A DNA stretch of 64,000 nucleotides from Flavobacterium ustbae (GTDB lineage Bacteria; Bacteroidota; Bacteroidia; Flavobacteriales; Flavobacteriaceae): positions 682,001 to 746,000 of the forward strand of contig NZ_RPOC01000001.1 of assembly GCF_003946915.1 (NCBI RefSeq). Reading direction: 5' to 3'. The notes beneath the pieces were generated by a model that saw only the letters and a list, made by a program, of their open reading frames with translations, was not told the origin of the DNA and did no database searches. Each line of letters opens with the position of its first letter. Position 1 is the first letter of the stretch. Below are positions 15,518 through 23,778 of this stretch, piece by piece. The position numbers were made by a program, and so were the translations under genes.

Positions 15518-16027
15518 TTATTTCTTAGATTCTTTGTACAGCGGAACTGCAGAGCATGCCTCTCCATACATTATGCTTCTAGCAAATGGCTGTAAGTATG
15601 TGGTGGCCAAAATATAAGCGCGCATTGGAACTGGTTTTCTCGAACAGCCTTTTACAATAACGGGCTTACTTTTGTAAACGGAATAATCGATTTTACTAAG
15701 GATTTCTTCGTAAATGCTTGCGTCCAGATCTTCGATTGTTCCGTTGACTACTTTTTTGGCAAAAGGTGCCAAATGTACGCTTACTAATATTAAAGCCCAA
15801 GCCGGAATTATAGCGTCTGTACTACAATGAACAGCCACATATTGATCTTGATATTGTGACCAATCATGATTCTTTAGGTGGTCTCTAAAGTCTTTTTCTT
15901 TTAATAAAAATCCTTCTAAAAGCCATTGCGAAATGTCAATCTGCACGCGAAATCCTTTCGGATAATAATCTTCCAAATCGAATACTTCTAATGCGCTGTT
16001 GGCAACTTTATTGATGATTTCTTCCAT
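15518..16027 (-). CDS. DUF2480 family protein
   Basis: A 169-residue cytoplasmic protein matching DUF2480 (start MEEIINKVANSALEVFDLEDYY; VAVHCSTDAIIPAWAL; VKGCSRKPVPMRAY; MYGEACSAVPLYK). Four or so cysteines are spread through it, but no classical Fe-S spacing is obvious. It follows the DUF59 gene in the suf locus. That position is where I would expect it in Flavobacteria, suggesting an accessory role in Fe-S biogenesis (inference). A perfect hairpin repeat fills the spacer before it. Confidence 0.8.
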   Translation of the reverse strand: MEEIINKVANSALEVFDLEDYYPKGFRVQIDISQWLLEGFLLKEKDFRDHLKNHDWSQYQDQYVAVHCSTDAIIPAWALILVSVHLAPFAKKVVNGTIEDLDASIYEEILSKIDYSVYKSKPVIVKGCSRKPVPMRAYILATTYLQPFARSIMYGEACSAVPLYKESKK

Positions 16028-16042
16028 GATATCTTAGTAGTC

Positions 16043-16094
16043 AGTGTTCAGTTTTTTAGTAATCAGTATTCTGACCACTAAAAAACTGAACACT
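16043..16094. repeat. Perfect 18-bp hairpin between DUF59 and DUF2480 genes
   Basis: Arms AGTGTTCAGTTTTTTAGT (16043-16060) and its exact inverse (16077-16094) surround a 16-base loop. There is no T-run of terminator type in the direction of the operon beyond the stem, so it may be a dispersed palindrome or an mRNA processing or stabilising hairpin. Confidence 0.7.
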
Positions 16095-16106
16095 GAACAC
16101 TTTTTA

Positions 16107-16430
16107 TTAAAGCATTCCTAATTCTAATTTAGCTTCCTCGCTCATTAAATCTTTACTCCATGGCGGATCAAAAGTAATTTCAACATCAACGTCTTTTACG
16201 TATTCAATTGTTTTTACTTTTTCTTCTACTTCTCTTGGAAGACTTTCTGCAACAGGGCAGTTTGGCGAAGTCAGTGTCATTAAGATTTTTACTTCGTAAT
16301 CAGTATTTACCATTACATCGTAAATTAATCCTAATTCGTAAATATCTACAGGAATCTCTGGGTCGTAAATTCCTTTAAGAATTCTTACGATTGATTCTCC
16401 TAATTCGTTTGTGTCTATTTCTTGTTCCAT
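16107..16430 (-). CDS. SUF system DUF59 (MIP18/SufT-like) Fe-S assembly protein
   Basis: 107 residues from MEQEIDTNELGE at 16430. A longer frame from 16472 starts inside the terminal repeat of the GxxExxY cassette and is rejected. The DUF59 signature is clear: GIYDPEIPVDIYELGLIYDV, then LTSPNCPVAESLP with the conserved cysteine, and ITFDPPWSKDLMSEEAKLELG. Proteins of this family help load Fe-S clusters onto targets. In its probable original position it followed sufE directly; the two are now separated by a 590-base inserted cassette. Confidence 0.9.
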   Translation of the reverse strand: MEQEIDTNELGESIVRILKGIYDPEIPVDIYELGLIYDVMVNTDYEVKILMTLTSPNCPVAESLPREVEEKVKTIEYVKDVDVEITFDPPWSKDLMSEEAKLELGML

Positions 16431-16449
16431 TTTTTGTATTTGTTTTTCA

Positions 16450-17040
16450 CCATGTAAGTTATATAAGTTCATTTAAATTTTTGAGCTTAAATTGCTTTGT
16501 CTTTTCCAAAGATCATATAAGTATAATCTTAAATTTCTTTATATGGACTTATATGGTTTAAATTTTATTTCTTTTAATCTTCTAGTAAGCGATATCGTTC
16601 GTTTACATATGTTTTTTGACCTTCATGATAAATATTTGTAACATTGAAATTTATCATCAATCCTATTGGAGACTCCAAAAGTTTCATGTAAGACATGAGT
16701 TTGGCAACGTGTATAGGAATAATTTGGTCAACAGCTTTTAATTCTACTACTAAGCAATCTTCTATAAACAGATCACATCTTAAATCAGATTCTAGTTCTA
16801 AACCTTTATATTCAACAGGAATTTTTAATTCAGATTGAAAATTAATTCCTCTTAAAGTTAATTCTTTTATCGTGCATTGATGATAAATTAAATCAGTCAA
16901 ATATTTCTTTGTAACCATTACTTTTTTCAGCAATATTACAAATAAAAAGAAAGATAAAGCTTACTTTTTTGTAACCATATAAGTGAATTAAGAATATTTA
17001 AGTATTATTTTTAAATGAACTTATATCACTTATATGGTTT
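16450..17040. mobile_element. Inverted-repeat-bounded GxxExxY cassette in the suf operon
   Basis: The left end (about 16450-16480, reading inward) and the right end (17039-17005, minus strand) share CCATATAAGTGATATAAG followed by TTCATTTAAA, with about two or three mismatches, in inverted orientation. Each end also carries a second inverted copy of CATATAAGT that makes a hairpin (16513-16556; 16973-17039 with exact 14-base arms). The only gene inside is GxxExxY. The element fills the whole gap between sufE and the DUF59 gene. A solo arm lies at 411-438. Confidence 0.6.
16574..16918 (-). CDS. GxxExxY-type protein, shortened at its N terminus
   Basis: 114 residues from the ATG at 16918; an in-frame TTG lies upstream at 16933. 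ELTLRGINFQSELKIPVEYKG, LRCDLFIEDCLVVELKAVDQI and LMSYMKLLESPIGLMINFNV match the GxxExxY family core. This is a PD-(D/E)XK-like fold with the Asp and ELKA residues present. The segment that should hold the eponymous GxxExxY motif and the GLLE helix is missing: LTDLIYHQC runs straight into TIKELTLRGI, a loss of about 20 residues with the frame kept. Function of the family is unknown. It lies in a repeat-bounded cassette. Confidence 0.75.
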   Translation of the reverse strand: MVTKKYLTDLIYHQCTIKELTLRGINFQSELKIPVEYKGLELESDLRCDLFIEDCLVVELKAVDQIIPIHVAKLMSYMKLLESPIGLMINFNVTNIYHEGQKTYVNERYRLLED

Positions 17041-17042
17041 AT

Positions 17043-17465
17043 CTATTTGTTTTTAGCGTCAAAAGCCAAAGCGTACATTTTGATGTTTTTGATCATCGAA
17101 ACCAAACCATTTGCTCTTGTTGCAGATAAATGTTCTTTTAAGCCGATTTCGTCAATAAAATCTGTATCGGCTTCCAGAATGTCTTTTGCTTTTTGATTCG
17201 AGAAAGCACGAATTAGAATTGCGATAATTCCTTTTGTCAAAATCGCATCGCTATCGGCTGTAAAGACAATTTTGTCCTCATTTTCTTCGCCTTGCAACCA
17301 AACTTTCGACTGGCAGCCTTTTATTAAATTCTCGTCGGTTTTGTATTCTTCTTTAATTAACGGAAGACTTTTCCCCAATTCGATGATGTACTCATAGCGC
17401 TGCATCCAGTCATCAAACATTGAAAATTCGTCTATTATTTCGTTTTGAATTTCTTTTATCGTCAT
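17043..17465 (-). CDS. sufE: SufE family Fe-S assembly sulfur acceptor
   Basis: A 140-residue protein. The SufE active-site motif LIKGCQSKVW contains Cys51, which accepts persulfide sulfur from SufS and passes it to the SufBCD scaffold. The C-terminal LSATRANGLVSMIKNIKMYA is typical. Length matches the family. It starts two bases after the stop codon of the upstream lipoprotein gene, so it belongs to the sufS transcription unit. The GxxExxY cassette begins right behind its stop codon. Confidence 0.93.
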   Translation of the reverse strand: MTIKEIQNEIIDEFSMFDDWMQRYEYIIELGKSLPLIKEEYKTDENLIKGCQSKVWLQGEENEDKIVFTADSDAILTKGIIAILIRAFSNQKAKDILEADTDFIDEIGLKEHLSATRANGLVSMIKNIKMYALAFDAKNK

Positions 17466-17467
17466 AA

Positions 17468-17893
17468 TTATTCTTTAGAGAAAGCAACTAATAAATTTAC
17501 CAATTTCTCGATTTCTTTTGGGGGAAAACCATTGTCGAAACTTGGAGTTTCATACGTTTTTCCATCTTTTGTTATTTTTAAATTTCCAATTGCTGCGCCG
17601 TCGTAAGTGCGTTTGTCAGTTGGTGCTTTCAAAGAAGAAAGGCCTTCTAAATTTACTTTTGAAAAAGCAGAAACAATTTCATTCCATTTTGCATTATCAA
17701 TATTGCTTTTTACAGCTTCGGCATTGCGTTCTTTAACAATAGAAACAGTTTTGTTTTCTACTACAATGCTTTTGTAATATCCTCTAGACATTGCAGAATA
17801 TTCAATCTGAGTTGATGCCATATTGACTTTTTTTTGACTGCAGCATCCGCTTGCAATAAAAAGGGTTAAGAGCAATAATGATAGTATTCTCAT
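17468..17893 (-). CDS. Hypothetical lipoprotein in the suf locus
   Basis: 141 residues. MRILSLLLLTLFIASGCCSQ is a lipoprotein signal with the lipobox cysteine at residue 17. The mature part has IEYSAMSRGYYKSIVVEN and DGAAIGNLKITKDGKTYETPSFDNGFPPKEI, a pattern seen in small Bacteroidota lipoproteins. No catalytic motif is seen. It is packed between sufS (13-base gap) and sufE (2-base gap), so it is clearly co-transcribed, but an envelope lipoprotein has no evident part in Fe-S assembly. Confidence 0.75.
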   Translation of the reverse strand: MRILSLLLLTLFIASGCCSQKKVNMASTQIEYSAMSRGYYKSIVVENKTVSIVKERNAEAVKSNIDNAKWNEIVSAFSKVNLEGLSSLKAPTDKRTYDGAAIGNLKITKDGKTYETPSFDNGFPPKEIEKLVNLLVAFSKE

Positions 17894-17906
17894 AAAAATA
17901 AGTTTT

Positions 17907-19121
17907 TTAGCTTAGCATTGTTTGAGCTTTTTTTACCGCTTCGACCATTTGATCAATTTCTTCTTTTGTATTATAGAAAGAAAACGAAGCGCGAATGGTT
18001 CCCGGAATACAGAAGAAATTCATGATTGGCTGAGCACAATGATGTCCTGTTCTAACCGCAATTCCCAATTTATCTATAATAGAACCAACATCATAAGGGT
18101 GAATTCCATCAATATTAAACGAAACTACAGAAGCTTTATTTTTAGTGTTTCCGTAAATTCTGATGCCTTCAATTTCGTTAAGGCGTTTTGTTGCGTGTTC
18201 TAATAATTCATTTTCGTATTCGTGAATTTTATCAAAACCAATTTCGTTTAAATAATCAATTGCCGTTCCTAAAACGATCCCACCAGCAATGTTTGGCGTT
18301 CCAGCTTCAAATTTATGAGGAAGATCTGCGTAAGTTGTTTTCTCGAAAGTAACTTCTTTAATCATTTCGCCACCGCCTTGGTATGGAGGAAGTTTGTTTA
18401 GCCATTCTTCTTTTCCGTATAAAATTCCAGTTCCCGTTGGACCGCACATTTTATGACCAGAAAAAGCATAAAAATCACAGTCTAATTCTTGAACATCTGG
18501 TTTTAAATGCGGAACTGCCTGCGCGCCATCGATTAAAACTGCTGCGCCAAAAGCATGCGCTTTATCAATAATATATTGGATCGGATTGATTACACCCAAT
18601 GCATTTGAAATATGATTTACAGTAACAATTTTAGTCTTTTCAGAAAGTAAAGCGTCAAATTCTGAAATGATCAATTCTCCATTTTCATCAATCGGAATTA
18701 CTCTTAAAACTGCACCCGTTTTTTCGCATAACATCTGCCAAGGCACAATGTTACTGTGATGTTCTAATGAAGAAACCACCACTTCATCGCCTGGTTTTAA
18801 AATAGAAGCAAAACCGTTTGCCACTAAATTGATTCCGTGAGTTGTTCCCGAAGTAAAAAGCACTTCGTGTGCATGTTTTGCGTTGATGTGATCTTTTATT
18901 TTTCCGCGTGAAATCTCATAAGCATCAGTTGCTAACTGGCTCAAAGTGTGAACGCCACGGTGAATATTGGCATTAATTTCGTTATAATATTTTACTTCAG
19001 CATCAATTACAACTTGTGGTTTTTGCGAAGTAGCTCCGTTGTCGAAATATACTAATGGCTTTCCGTTTACAGTTTGTGAAAGTATCGGGAAATCAGCTCT
19101 TATTTTTTGAATATCTAGCAT
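17907..19121 (-). CDS. sufS: Cysteine desulfurase SufS
   Basis: A 404-residue PLP enzyme that removes sulfur from cysteine and hands it to SufE. GATSQKPQVV and HRGVHTLSQLATDAYE open the fold. LEHHSNIVPWQ and DGAQAVPH follow. FSGHKMCGPTGTGILYG contains the PLP lysine, and RTGHHCAQPIM contains the active-site cysteine (about residue 360), typical of group II desulfurases. It would normally follow sufD. Here a terminator and a 3-kb accessory block separate them, and a -7 box lies 25 bases upstream of the start. Confidence 0.95.
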   Translation of the reverse strand: MLDIQKIRADFPILSQTVNGKPLVYFDNGATSQKPQVVIDAEVKYYNEINANIHRGVHTLSQLATDAYEISRGKIKDHINAKHAHEVLFTSGTTHGINLVANGFASILKPGDEVVVSSLEHHSNIVPWQMLCEKTGAVLRVIPIDENGELIISEFDALLSEKTKIVTVNHISNALGVINPIQYIIDKAHAFGAAVLIDGAQAVPHLKPDVQELDCDFYAFSGHKMCGPTGTGILYGKEEWLNKLPPYQGGGEMIKEVTFEKTTYADLPHKFEAGTPNIAGGIVLGTAIDYLNEIGFDKIHEYENELLEHATKRLNEIEGIRIYGNTKNKASVVSFNIDGIHPYDVGSIIDKLGIAVRTGHHCAQPIMNFFCIPGTIRASFSFYNTKEEIDQMVEAVKKAQTMLS

Positions 19122-19146
19122 GTCTTATTTAGAAAAAATCTATTTA

Positions 19147-19154
19147 CAAAAGTA
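19147..19154 (-). promoter_or_regulatory. -7 promoter box for sufS
   Basis: TACTTTTG on the minus strand fits TAnnTTTG, 25 bases upstream of the sufS start. An own promoter would be needed because sufD is cut off by the terminator at 22386-22420. Confidence 0.5.
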
Positions 19155-19341
19155 CTAAAACTAAATTTGTTTATATAGCAATTCTATAATTTCCTTTTAT
19201 GGTGCCATTGTCTGCGAACTTAAATGCTGATTCCGTAAAAATCGATTCCATTTTCTGAGTATTCTGAAACGGAATTATAATTTGAGTTCTAAAAACGTGA
19301 ACATAAATTATTTATATTGCATTAAAAATAAACTATTCATC

Positions 19342-20691
19342 ATGAAAAAATTTCTCAAAGTACTTTTGCTTGCAGTAGTTCTTGCTTTTTTGTATTTCGG
19401 ATTTACGACTTATCCGAAGCTTGATTTAATTTCCGGTTTCTCTGCCAAAAGTGTAGCATCGGGTCATTTTATGGATCATCGTTCTTTAGATTTGATTCAA
19501 AAAACCGACAATGATATCGATATGATTGATTTGGCTAAAAACTCAATTGATGAAGCTGGAAAATTTGCAACGGCTTCTGTTTACGGTTTGAAGGAAAGGA
19601 AAGCAATTTATCGCGAAGGTTTGGGAGCGACTTTGATTAATGATGATTTTGATGTTTCGAAACCTTATTTGCTTCCAAAAAGAACAAAATTAGAAAACAA
19701 TCTTGCTTTTCCTTATGGAAATAAGGAACCAAAAGACACCACTTTTTCAAATGTTGATTATTCTAAATTAAAGAATGCAGTTGAAAATGCTTTTGATAAA
19801 GATGGCGGAAAAAAGAAAAGAACCCGAGCTGTTGTGGTTGTATATAAAGACAAATTGATTGCCGAAAAATACGACACAGGTTTTAATAAAGACAGTAAAA
19901 TTTTAGGCTGGTCAATGACGAAAAGCATCACAAGTTCAGCATTTGGAGTTTTGGCAAAACAAGGTAAAATTGATATTTACAAATCGGCTCCAGTTGCAGA
20001 ATGGAAAAATGATGAACGCAAAAACATTACGTTAAACGATTTACTTCACATGAATTCCGGTTTAGAATGGGAAGAGAATTACAGCACAATTTGCGACGCG
20101 ACAAAAATGCTTTTCCAAGCTGAAGATATGGGAAAAGTGCAATTGGAAAAACCGGCACAATTTAAACCCGACGCACATTGGAATTATTCTTCTGGAACAA
20201 CCAATTTATTATCTCTGATTTTAAGAAGACAATTCAAAACTCAACAAGAATATCTTGATTTTTGGTACAGCGCCGTAATCGATAAAATCGGAATGAATTC
20301 GATGATTGTAGAACAAGATATGTCTGGAACTTTTGTAGGTTCGTCTTACGGATGGGCGACGCCGCGCGACTGGTCAAAATTTGGATTATTATATCTGCAT
20401 AAAGGAAACTGGAACGGCGAACAAATCTTAGACGAAAGCTGGGTAAAATACACTGCAACACCAACCAATACTTCTGAAGGAAAATATGGAGCTCAGTTTT
20501 GGTTAAACGCCGGCGGAAAATTCCCAGATGTTCCTCGTGATATGTTTTACTGCAGTGGATATCAGGGGCAAATGGTGGCAATTATTCCATCAAAAGATAT
20601 GGTGATTGTGAGAATGGGAGTGAGAGAAGAAGAACCAGGATTTGATTTTAATGGGTTTTTGAAGGAGGTGATTGATAGTGTGAAGAAATAG
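19342..20691 (+). CDS. Beta-lactamase-fold serine hydrolase (class C type)
   Basis: 449 residues from the ATG at 19342, which opens a signal or anchor sequence (MKKFLKVLLLAVVLAFLYFGF). A longer frame from 19282 is unlikely. The SxxK motif SMTK lies near residue 191 and the Tyr motif in HWNYSSGTTN. CSGYQGQMVAIIPSKDMV contains the third-motif region. Such enzymes include DD-peptidases and esterases. No substrate can be assigned. It is the only plus-strand gene within the suf region, placed between sufS and sufD and convergent with RhuM. Confidence 0.85.
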   Translation: MKKFLKVLLLAVVLAFLYFGFTTYPKLDLISGFSAKSVASGHFMDHRSLDLIQKTDNDIDMIDLAKNSIDEAGKFATASVYGLKERKAIYREGLGATLINDDFDVSKPYLLPKRTKLENNLAFPYGNKEPKDTTFSNVDYSKLKNAVENAFDKDGGKKKRTRAVVVVYKDKLIAEKYDTGFNKDSKILGWSMTKSITSSAFGVLAKQGKIDIYKSAPVAEWKNDERKNITLNDLLHMNSGLEWEENYSTICDATKMLFQAEDMGKVQLEKPAQFKPDAHWNYSSGTTNLLSLILRRQFKTQQEYLDFWYSAVIDKIGMNSMIVEQDMSGTFVGSSYGWATPRDWSKFGLLYLHKGNWNGEQILDESWVKYTATPTNTSEGKYGAQFWLNAGGKFPDVPRDMFYCSGYQGQMVAIIPSKDMVIVRMGVREEEPGFDFNGFLKEVIDSVKK

Positions 20692-20701
20692 ATTTTAGGT
20701 T

Positions 20702-20757
20702 AAAGAGGTTAATTTTTAATTACGTTGAAGTAATAAAATCTTAACCTCTTTCTTTTT
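20702..20757. terminator. Bidirectional terminator between serine hydrolase and RhuM genes
   Basis: AAAGAGGTTAA (20702-20712) and TTAACCTCTTT (20741-20751) form an 11-bp stem, followed by a T-run. The loop is long (28 bases). It serves the convergent genes on either side. Confidence 0.6.
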
Positions 20758-21894
20758 TTATTTTTGATCATTATTTTTTGAGGAAGTATCTAAGCCATTT
20801 TTTAATATCTTATTTAGTTTAGAAACTGATGAAATCGAATATGGATTTATAGATTTTATGTCTTCCTTTGGTAAACTACCAGTTGTTTTAATATTTTCAA
20901 TTGCTTTGTCAAAGTCGGATTTATATTCTTTATCCTGAACAACTCTAAATTTTTCATATTCTTTTTCTGCAAATTTTTTAGCAACATCAGCTCTTATTTT
21001 TCCTGAATCTTTTAAAATATTATAGTCGTTAAATAGTAAAAAAGCGTCTAATTTATCGACCCATTCTTTCATGGTCATTAATTTGCCTCTATTAGCTTGA
21101 TTCTCGGCGTAATCTAGATACATACTAACGATTCTATTTAATTCTTTGATTTCTTCTTCAGCTAAATAATTTTTTGCTGTAGAAACATCAGATTTTAAAA
21201 TTTTACCTCCTTTTTTTTCATTTTTATAAGAAGTTAGACCCATATTAGGCAATTTTGAATTTGCTCTTAATTTAATTATTTCAGGTGCAGTATGATTTGT
21301 AATTGCAAATTCTAATTTGTTTTGAACAGTAGCAAAAAATGTTTGTGTTATTTGTGCTTTTGAATCATAATCAACAGCAGTCGCATATATATCTGTTATT
21401 TTTTGGTAAAATCTTCTTTCACTAGCTCTAATTTCTCGAATTCTCTCCAGTAATTCATCGAAATAATCTTTGTCAAATAAATTTTTCCCTTGTTTTAATC
21501 TGTCATCATCAAGAGCAAATCCTTTTATTAAATATTCCTTTAAAATACTAGTTGCCCATTGCCTAAATAAAGTTGCTTTTTTTGAATTTACTCTATATCC
21601 TACAGATATAATCATGTCTAGATTATAAAAATCTAATTCCCTTGAAACATTTCTTGTTCCTTCTAAACGAACTACTCGAATTTTTCGAGTAGTTGAACTT
21701 TTTGAAAGTTCTCGGTCTGAATAAATATTTGAAATATGATATGTTATTGTGTTTTCTTCGACATCAAAAATTTCACTCATTGAGTTTTGAGTTGCCCAAA
21801 CAGTATCTTCATCTAAAATAACTTGAATATTTGTAGTTCCATTATCTGTAGAATAGAATAAAAAATTTGACTTGTTTTCTATATTTTCTTCCAT
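20758..21894 (-). CDS. RhuM family protein
   Basis: 378 residues matching the RhuM (virulence_RhuM) family. The N-terminal domain includes VWATQNSMSEIFDVEENTI, GTRNVSRELDFYNLDMIIS, VGYRVNSKKATLFRQWAT and LKEYLIKGFALDD. The C-terminal helical part includes YDSKAQITQTFFATVQNKL and EKKGGKILKSDVSTAKNYL, then NRIVSMYLDYAENQA and MKEWVDKLDAFL. The family was named from a Salmonella island gene, and related proteins occur on islands and near defence or phage genes. Its activity is unknown. It follows a transposase-like fragment by 33 bases on the same strand, so the two form one unit. Confidence 0.85.
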   Translation of the reverse strand: MEENIENKSNFLFYSTDNGTTNIQVILDEDTVWATQNSMSEIFDVEENTITYHISNIYSDRELSKSSTTRKIRVVRLEGTRNVSRELDFYNLDMIISVGYRVNSKKATLFRQWATSILKEYLIKGFALDDDRLKQGKNLFDKDYFDELLERIREIRASERRFYQKITDIYATAVDYDSKAQITQTFFATVQNKLEFAITNHTAPEIIKLRANSKLPNMGLTSYKNEKKGGKILKSDVSTAKNYLAEEEIKELNRIVSMYLDYAENQANRGKLMTMKEWVDKLDAFLLFNDYNILKDSGKIRADVAKKFAEKEYEKFRVVQDKEYKSDFDKAIENIKTTGSLPKEDIKSINPYSISSVSKLNKILKNGLDTSSKNNDQK

Positions 21895-21927
21895 TATTTT
21901 GCTGATTTTAAGGGTATAACTTTATTT

Positions 21928-22293
21928 TTATAAAATTTCTTTAATTCGCTTTCTTATATGCCACGCCGATTTTTGAGTAACATCTAAATCACGTGCTAAT
22001 TGCATCGATGAAATTTCATTATTTTCATAAGAAAGAATCCAAATTGCTAAAAACCATTTTTGTAAACTGATTTTACTATTATCAAATATAGTTTCTGTCT
22101 TAACATTAAAATATTTTCCAGTTTTCTTACATCGATATTTATTGTTTTTACACTTATATACTTTGGAATCAGGGTCGAATGGACTAGTAATGACTCCATT
22201 CCATCTCAAATTTTCTAAATGGACAATACAACTTTGCTCGTCTGGGAAAACGTTAAAAAGGTCAACAGCTGATTTTAAATTATAGTCAAACAT
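21928..22293 (-). CDS. IS1595-type transposase N-terminal fragment (zinc-ribbon/HTH only)
   Basis: 121 residues. FPDEQSCIVHLENLRWNG, YRCKKTGKYFNVKTETIFDNSKISLQKWFLAIWIL and LARDLDVTQKSAWHIRKRI match the N-terminal zinc-ribbon plus helix-turn-helix region of IS1595-family transposases. The DDE catalytic domain that should follow is absent: the frame ends right after the HTH. The first cysteine pair of the ribbon (CPxCG) is replaced by an unrelated sequence with no cysteines. It is either a decayed remnant or a DNA-binding protein derived from one, paired with RhuM. No inverted repeats of an IS are seen. Confidence 0.6.
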   Translation of the reverse strand: MFDYNLKSAVDLFNVFPDEQSCIVHLENLRWNGVITSPFDPDSKVYKCKNNKYRCKKTGKYFNVKTETIFDNSKISLQKWFLAIWILSYENNEISSMQLARDLDVTQKSAWHIRKRIKEIL

Positions 22294-22385
22294 TTTAATA
22301 AATTATTATAATAAAGATATTTACAAAGCTACAAAAAAAACAATCGGTGTAAAGTGGTATATAGTTTTTTTTCATTAGTAATAAA

Positions 22386-22420
22386 AAAACCGATAAGCTT
22401 TAAAAGCTTATCGGTTTTTA
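22386..22420. terminator. Strong bidirectional terminator after sufD
   Basis: AAAAACCGATAAGCTT and AAGCTTATCGGTTTTT form a near-perfect 16-bp stem with a very short loop, flanked by A and T runs. It ends sufD transcription 20 bases after its stop codon and cuts sufS off from sufABCD. Confidence 0.85.
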
Positions 22421-22439
22421 ATTTTATAAATAAGAAATA

Positions 22440-23756
22440 TTACAAATCAAATCCTAAATTCACTCCCAATTTCATGGCAATGATTTTAGTAATTCTTTGT
22501 TTCAATTCTGGTATTTTGATGCTTTCGATAACGGCATTTGAGAATGCGTACATCAATAAAGCTTTAGCTTCTTTTTTCGGGATTCCGCGAGACTGCATGT
22601 AGAACATTGCAGTTTCATCAAGCTGTCCAACCGTACATCCGTGAGAACATTTTACGTCGTCAGCAAAAATCTCTAACTGAGGTTTTGCGTTGATTGTTGC
22701 TTTGTCACTCAATAAAATGTTGTTACTTTTTTGGAAAGCGTTTGTTTTCTGCGCTTCTTTTTCTACTAAAACTTTTCCGTTGAAAACTCCAGTCGAGCGA
22801 TCAGAGAAAATTCCTTTATAATCTTGGAAACTTTCGCAGTTTGGCTGTGCGTGGTTTACCAAAGTATAATGGTCAACGTGTTGTTTGTCATTTAAGATCG
22901 AAATTCCGTTAAGCGTACTCGTCAATCTTTCACCAAAATGATAGAAGTTTAAGTTGTTACGCGTTAGATTTCCTCCAAATGAGAATGTATGAACAGAAGC
23001 ATGGCTTTCCTGTTGTTGAGAAACGTAAGTATTGTCGATTAAATTGGCTTCGCTGTTGTCGTTTTGAATTTTGTAATAGTCAACAATCGCACGTTTTTGA
23101 GCGAAAATTTCCGTAACAGAATTCGTTAAAACCGGATTTTCATTCAAACTCTGGTGACGTTCAATAATTTGTACATGTGAATTTTCACCCACAATAACTA
23201 AATTTCTTGGCTGTACCATTAAAGCGGCTTCATTTCCTGTTGAGAAATACATAATCTCAATTGGCTTATCGGCGACTTTTTTCTTCGGAATATTGATAAA
23301 CGCTCCCTCAATAGCAAAAGCGGTATTCAATGAAGTCAAACTGTCATCTTTGCTTGCTATTTGATTGAAATAGGTATCAATAACCATTTTATATTTTGGC
23401 TTGGTCAATGCCGAAGACATCAAACAAACATCGATTCCGTCATGCGTTGTAGAAGACAAATGCGAACTGAAAACACCATCAATAAAAACTAATTTATAAG
23501 TGTCAATTTCGTGTAAAAAGTATTTTTTTACCTGATTAAATTCGATTGCATTTTCCTGTTTTGGAAAAACCGTAAAGTCATTTTTTAAAACAGCGTTTAA
23601 CGATGTGTATTTCCAAGCTTCCTCTTTTTTGGTTGGGAAACCTTTATTTTCAAAGTTTTTTATAGCATTTGTGCGGATGTCATGCAAATCTGAATGCACA
23701 TCAACTCGCTCTTCAAAAGCCATAAAAGACGATACTAATTTTTCTTTTAAATCCAT
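22440..23756 (-). CDS. sufD: Fe-S cluster assembly protein SufD
   Basis: 438 residues. The start (KNFENKGFPTKKEEAWKYTSL) is the SufD N-terminal helical domain. The C-terminal beta-helix contains VKCSHGCTVGQLDETAMFYMQSRGIPKKEA, with the conserved Cys-His region shared with SufB. SufD forms the SufBC2D scaffold that builds clusters using SufC ATP hydrolysis. Length is typical. It should follow sufC directly, but a 500-base cassette with a four-helix-bundle gene lies between them. Confidence 0.94.
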   Translation of the reverse strand: MDLKEKLVSSFMAFEERVDVHSDLHDIRTNAIKNFENKGFPTKKEEAWKYTSLNAVLKNDFTVFPKQENAIEFNQVKKYFLHEIDTYKLVFIDGVFSSHLSSTTHDGIDVCLMSSALTKPKYKMVIDTYFNQIASKDDSLTSLNTAFAIEGAFINIPKKKVADKPIEIMYFSTGNEAALMVQPRNLVIVGENSHVQIIERHQSLNENPVLTNSVTEIFAQKRAIVDYYKIQNDNSEANLIDNTYVSQQQESHASVHTFSFGGNLTRNNLNFYHFGERLTSTLNGISILNDKQHVDHYTLVNHAQPNCESFQDYKGIFSDRSTGVFNGKVLVEKEAQKTNAFQKSNNILLSDKATINAKPQLEIFADDVKCSHGCTVGQLDETAMFYMQSRGIPKKEAKALLMYAFSNAVIESIKIPELKQRITKIIAMKLGVNLGFDL

Positions 23757-23778
23757 TGTTCTTTTGTTTCCTTCGGGG

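Noticed and set aside
16431..16472. N-terminal extension of the DUF59 protein.
   Set aside because: The extension is encoded by the terminal repeat of the GxxExxY cassette; the start at 16430 fits the family.
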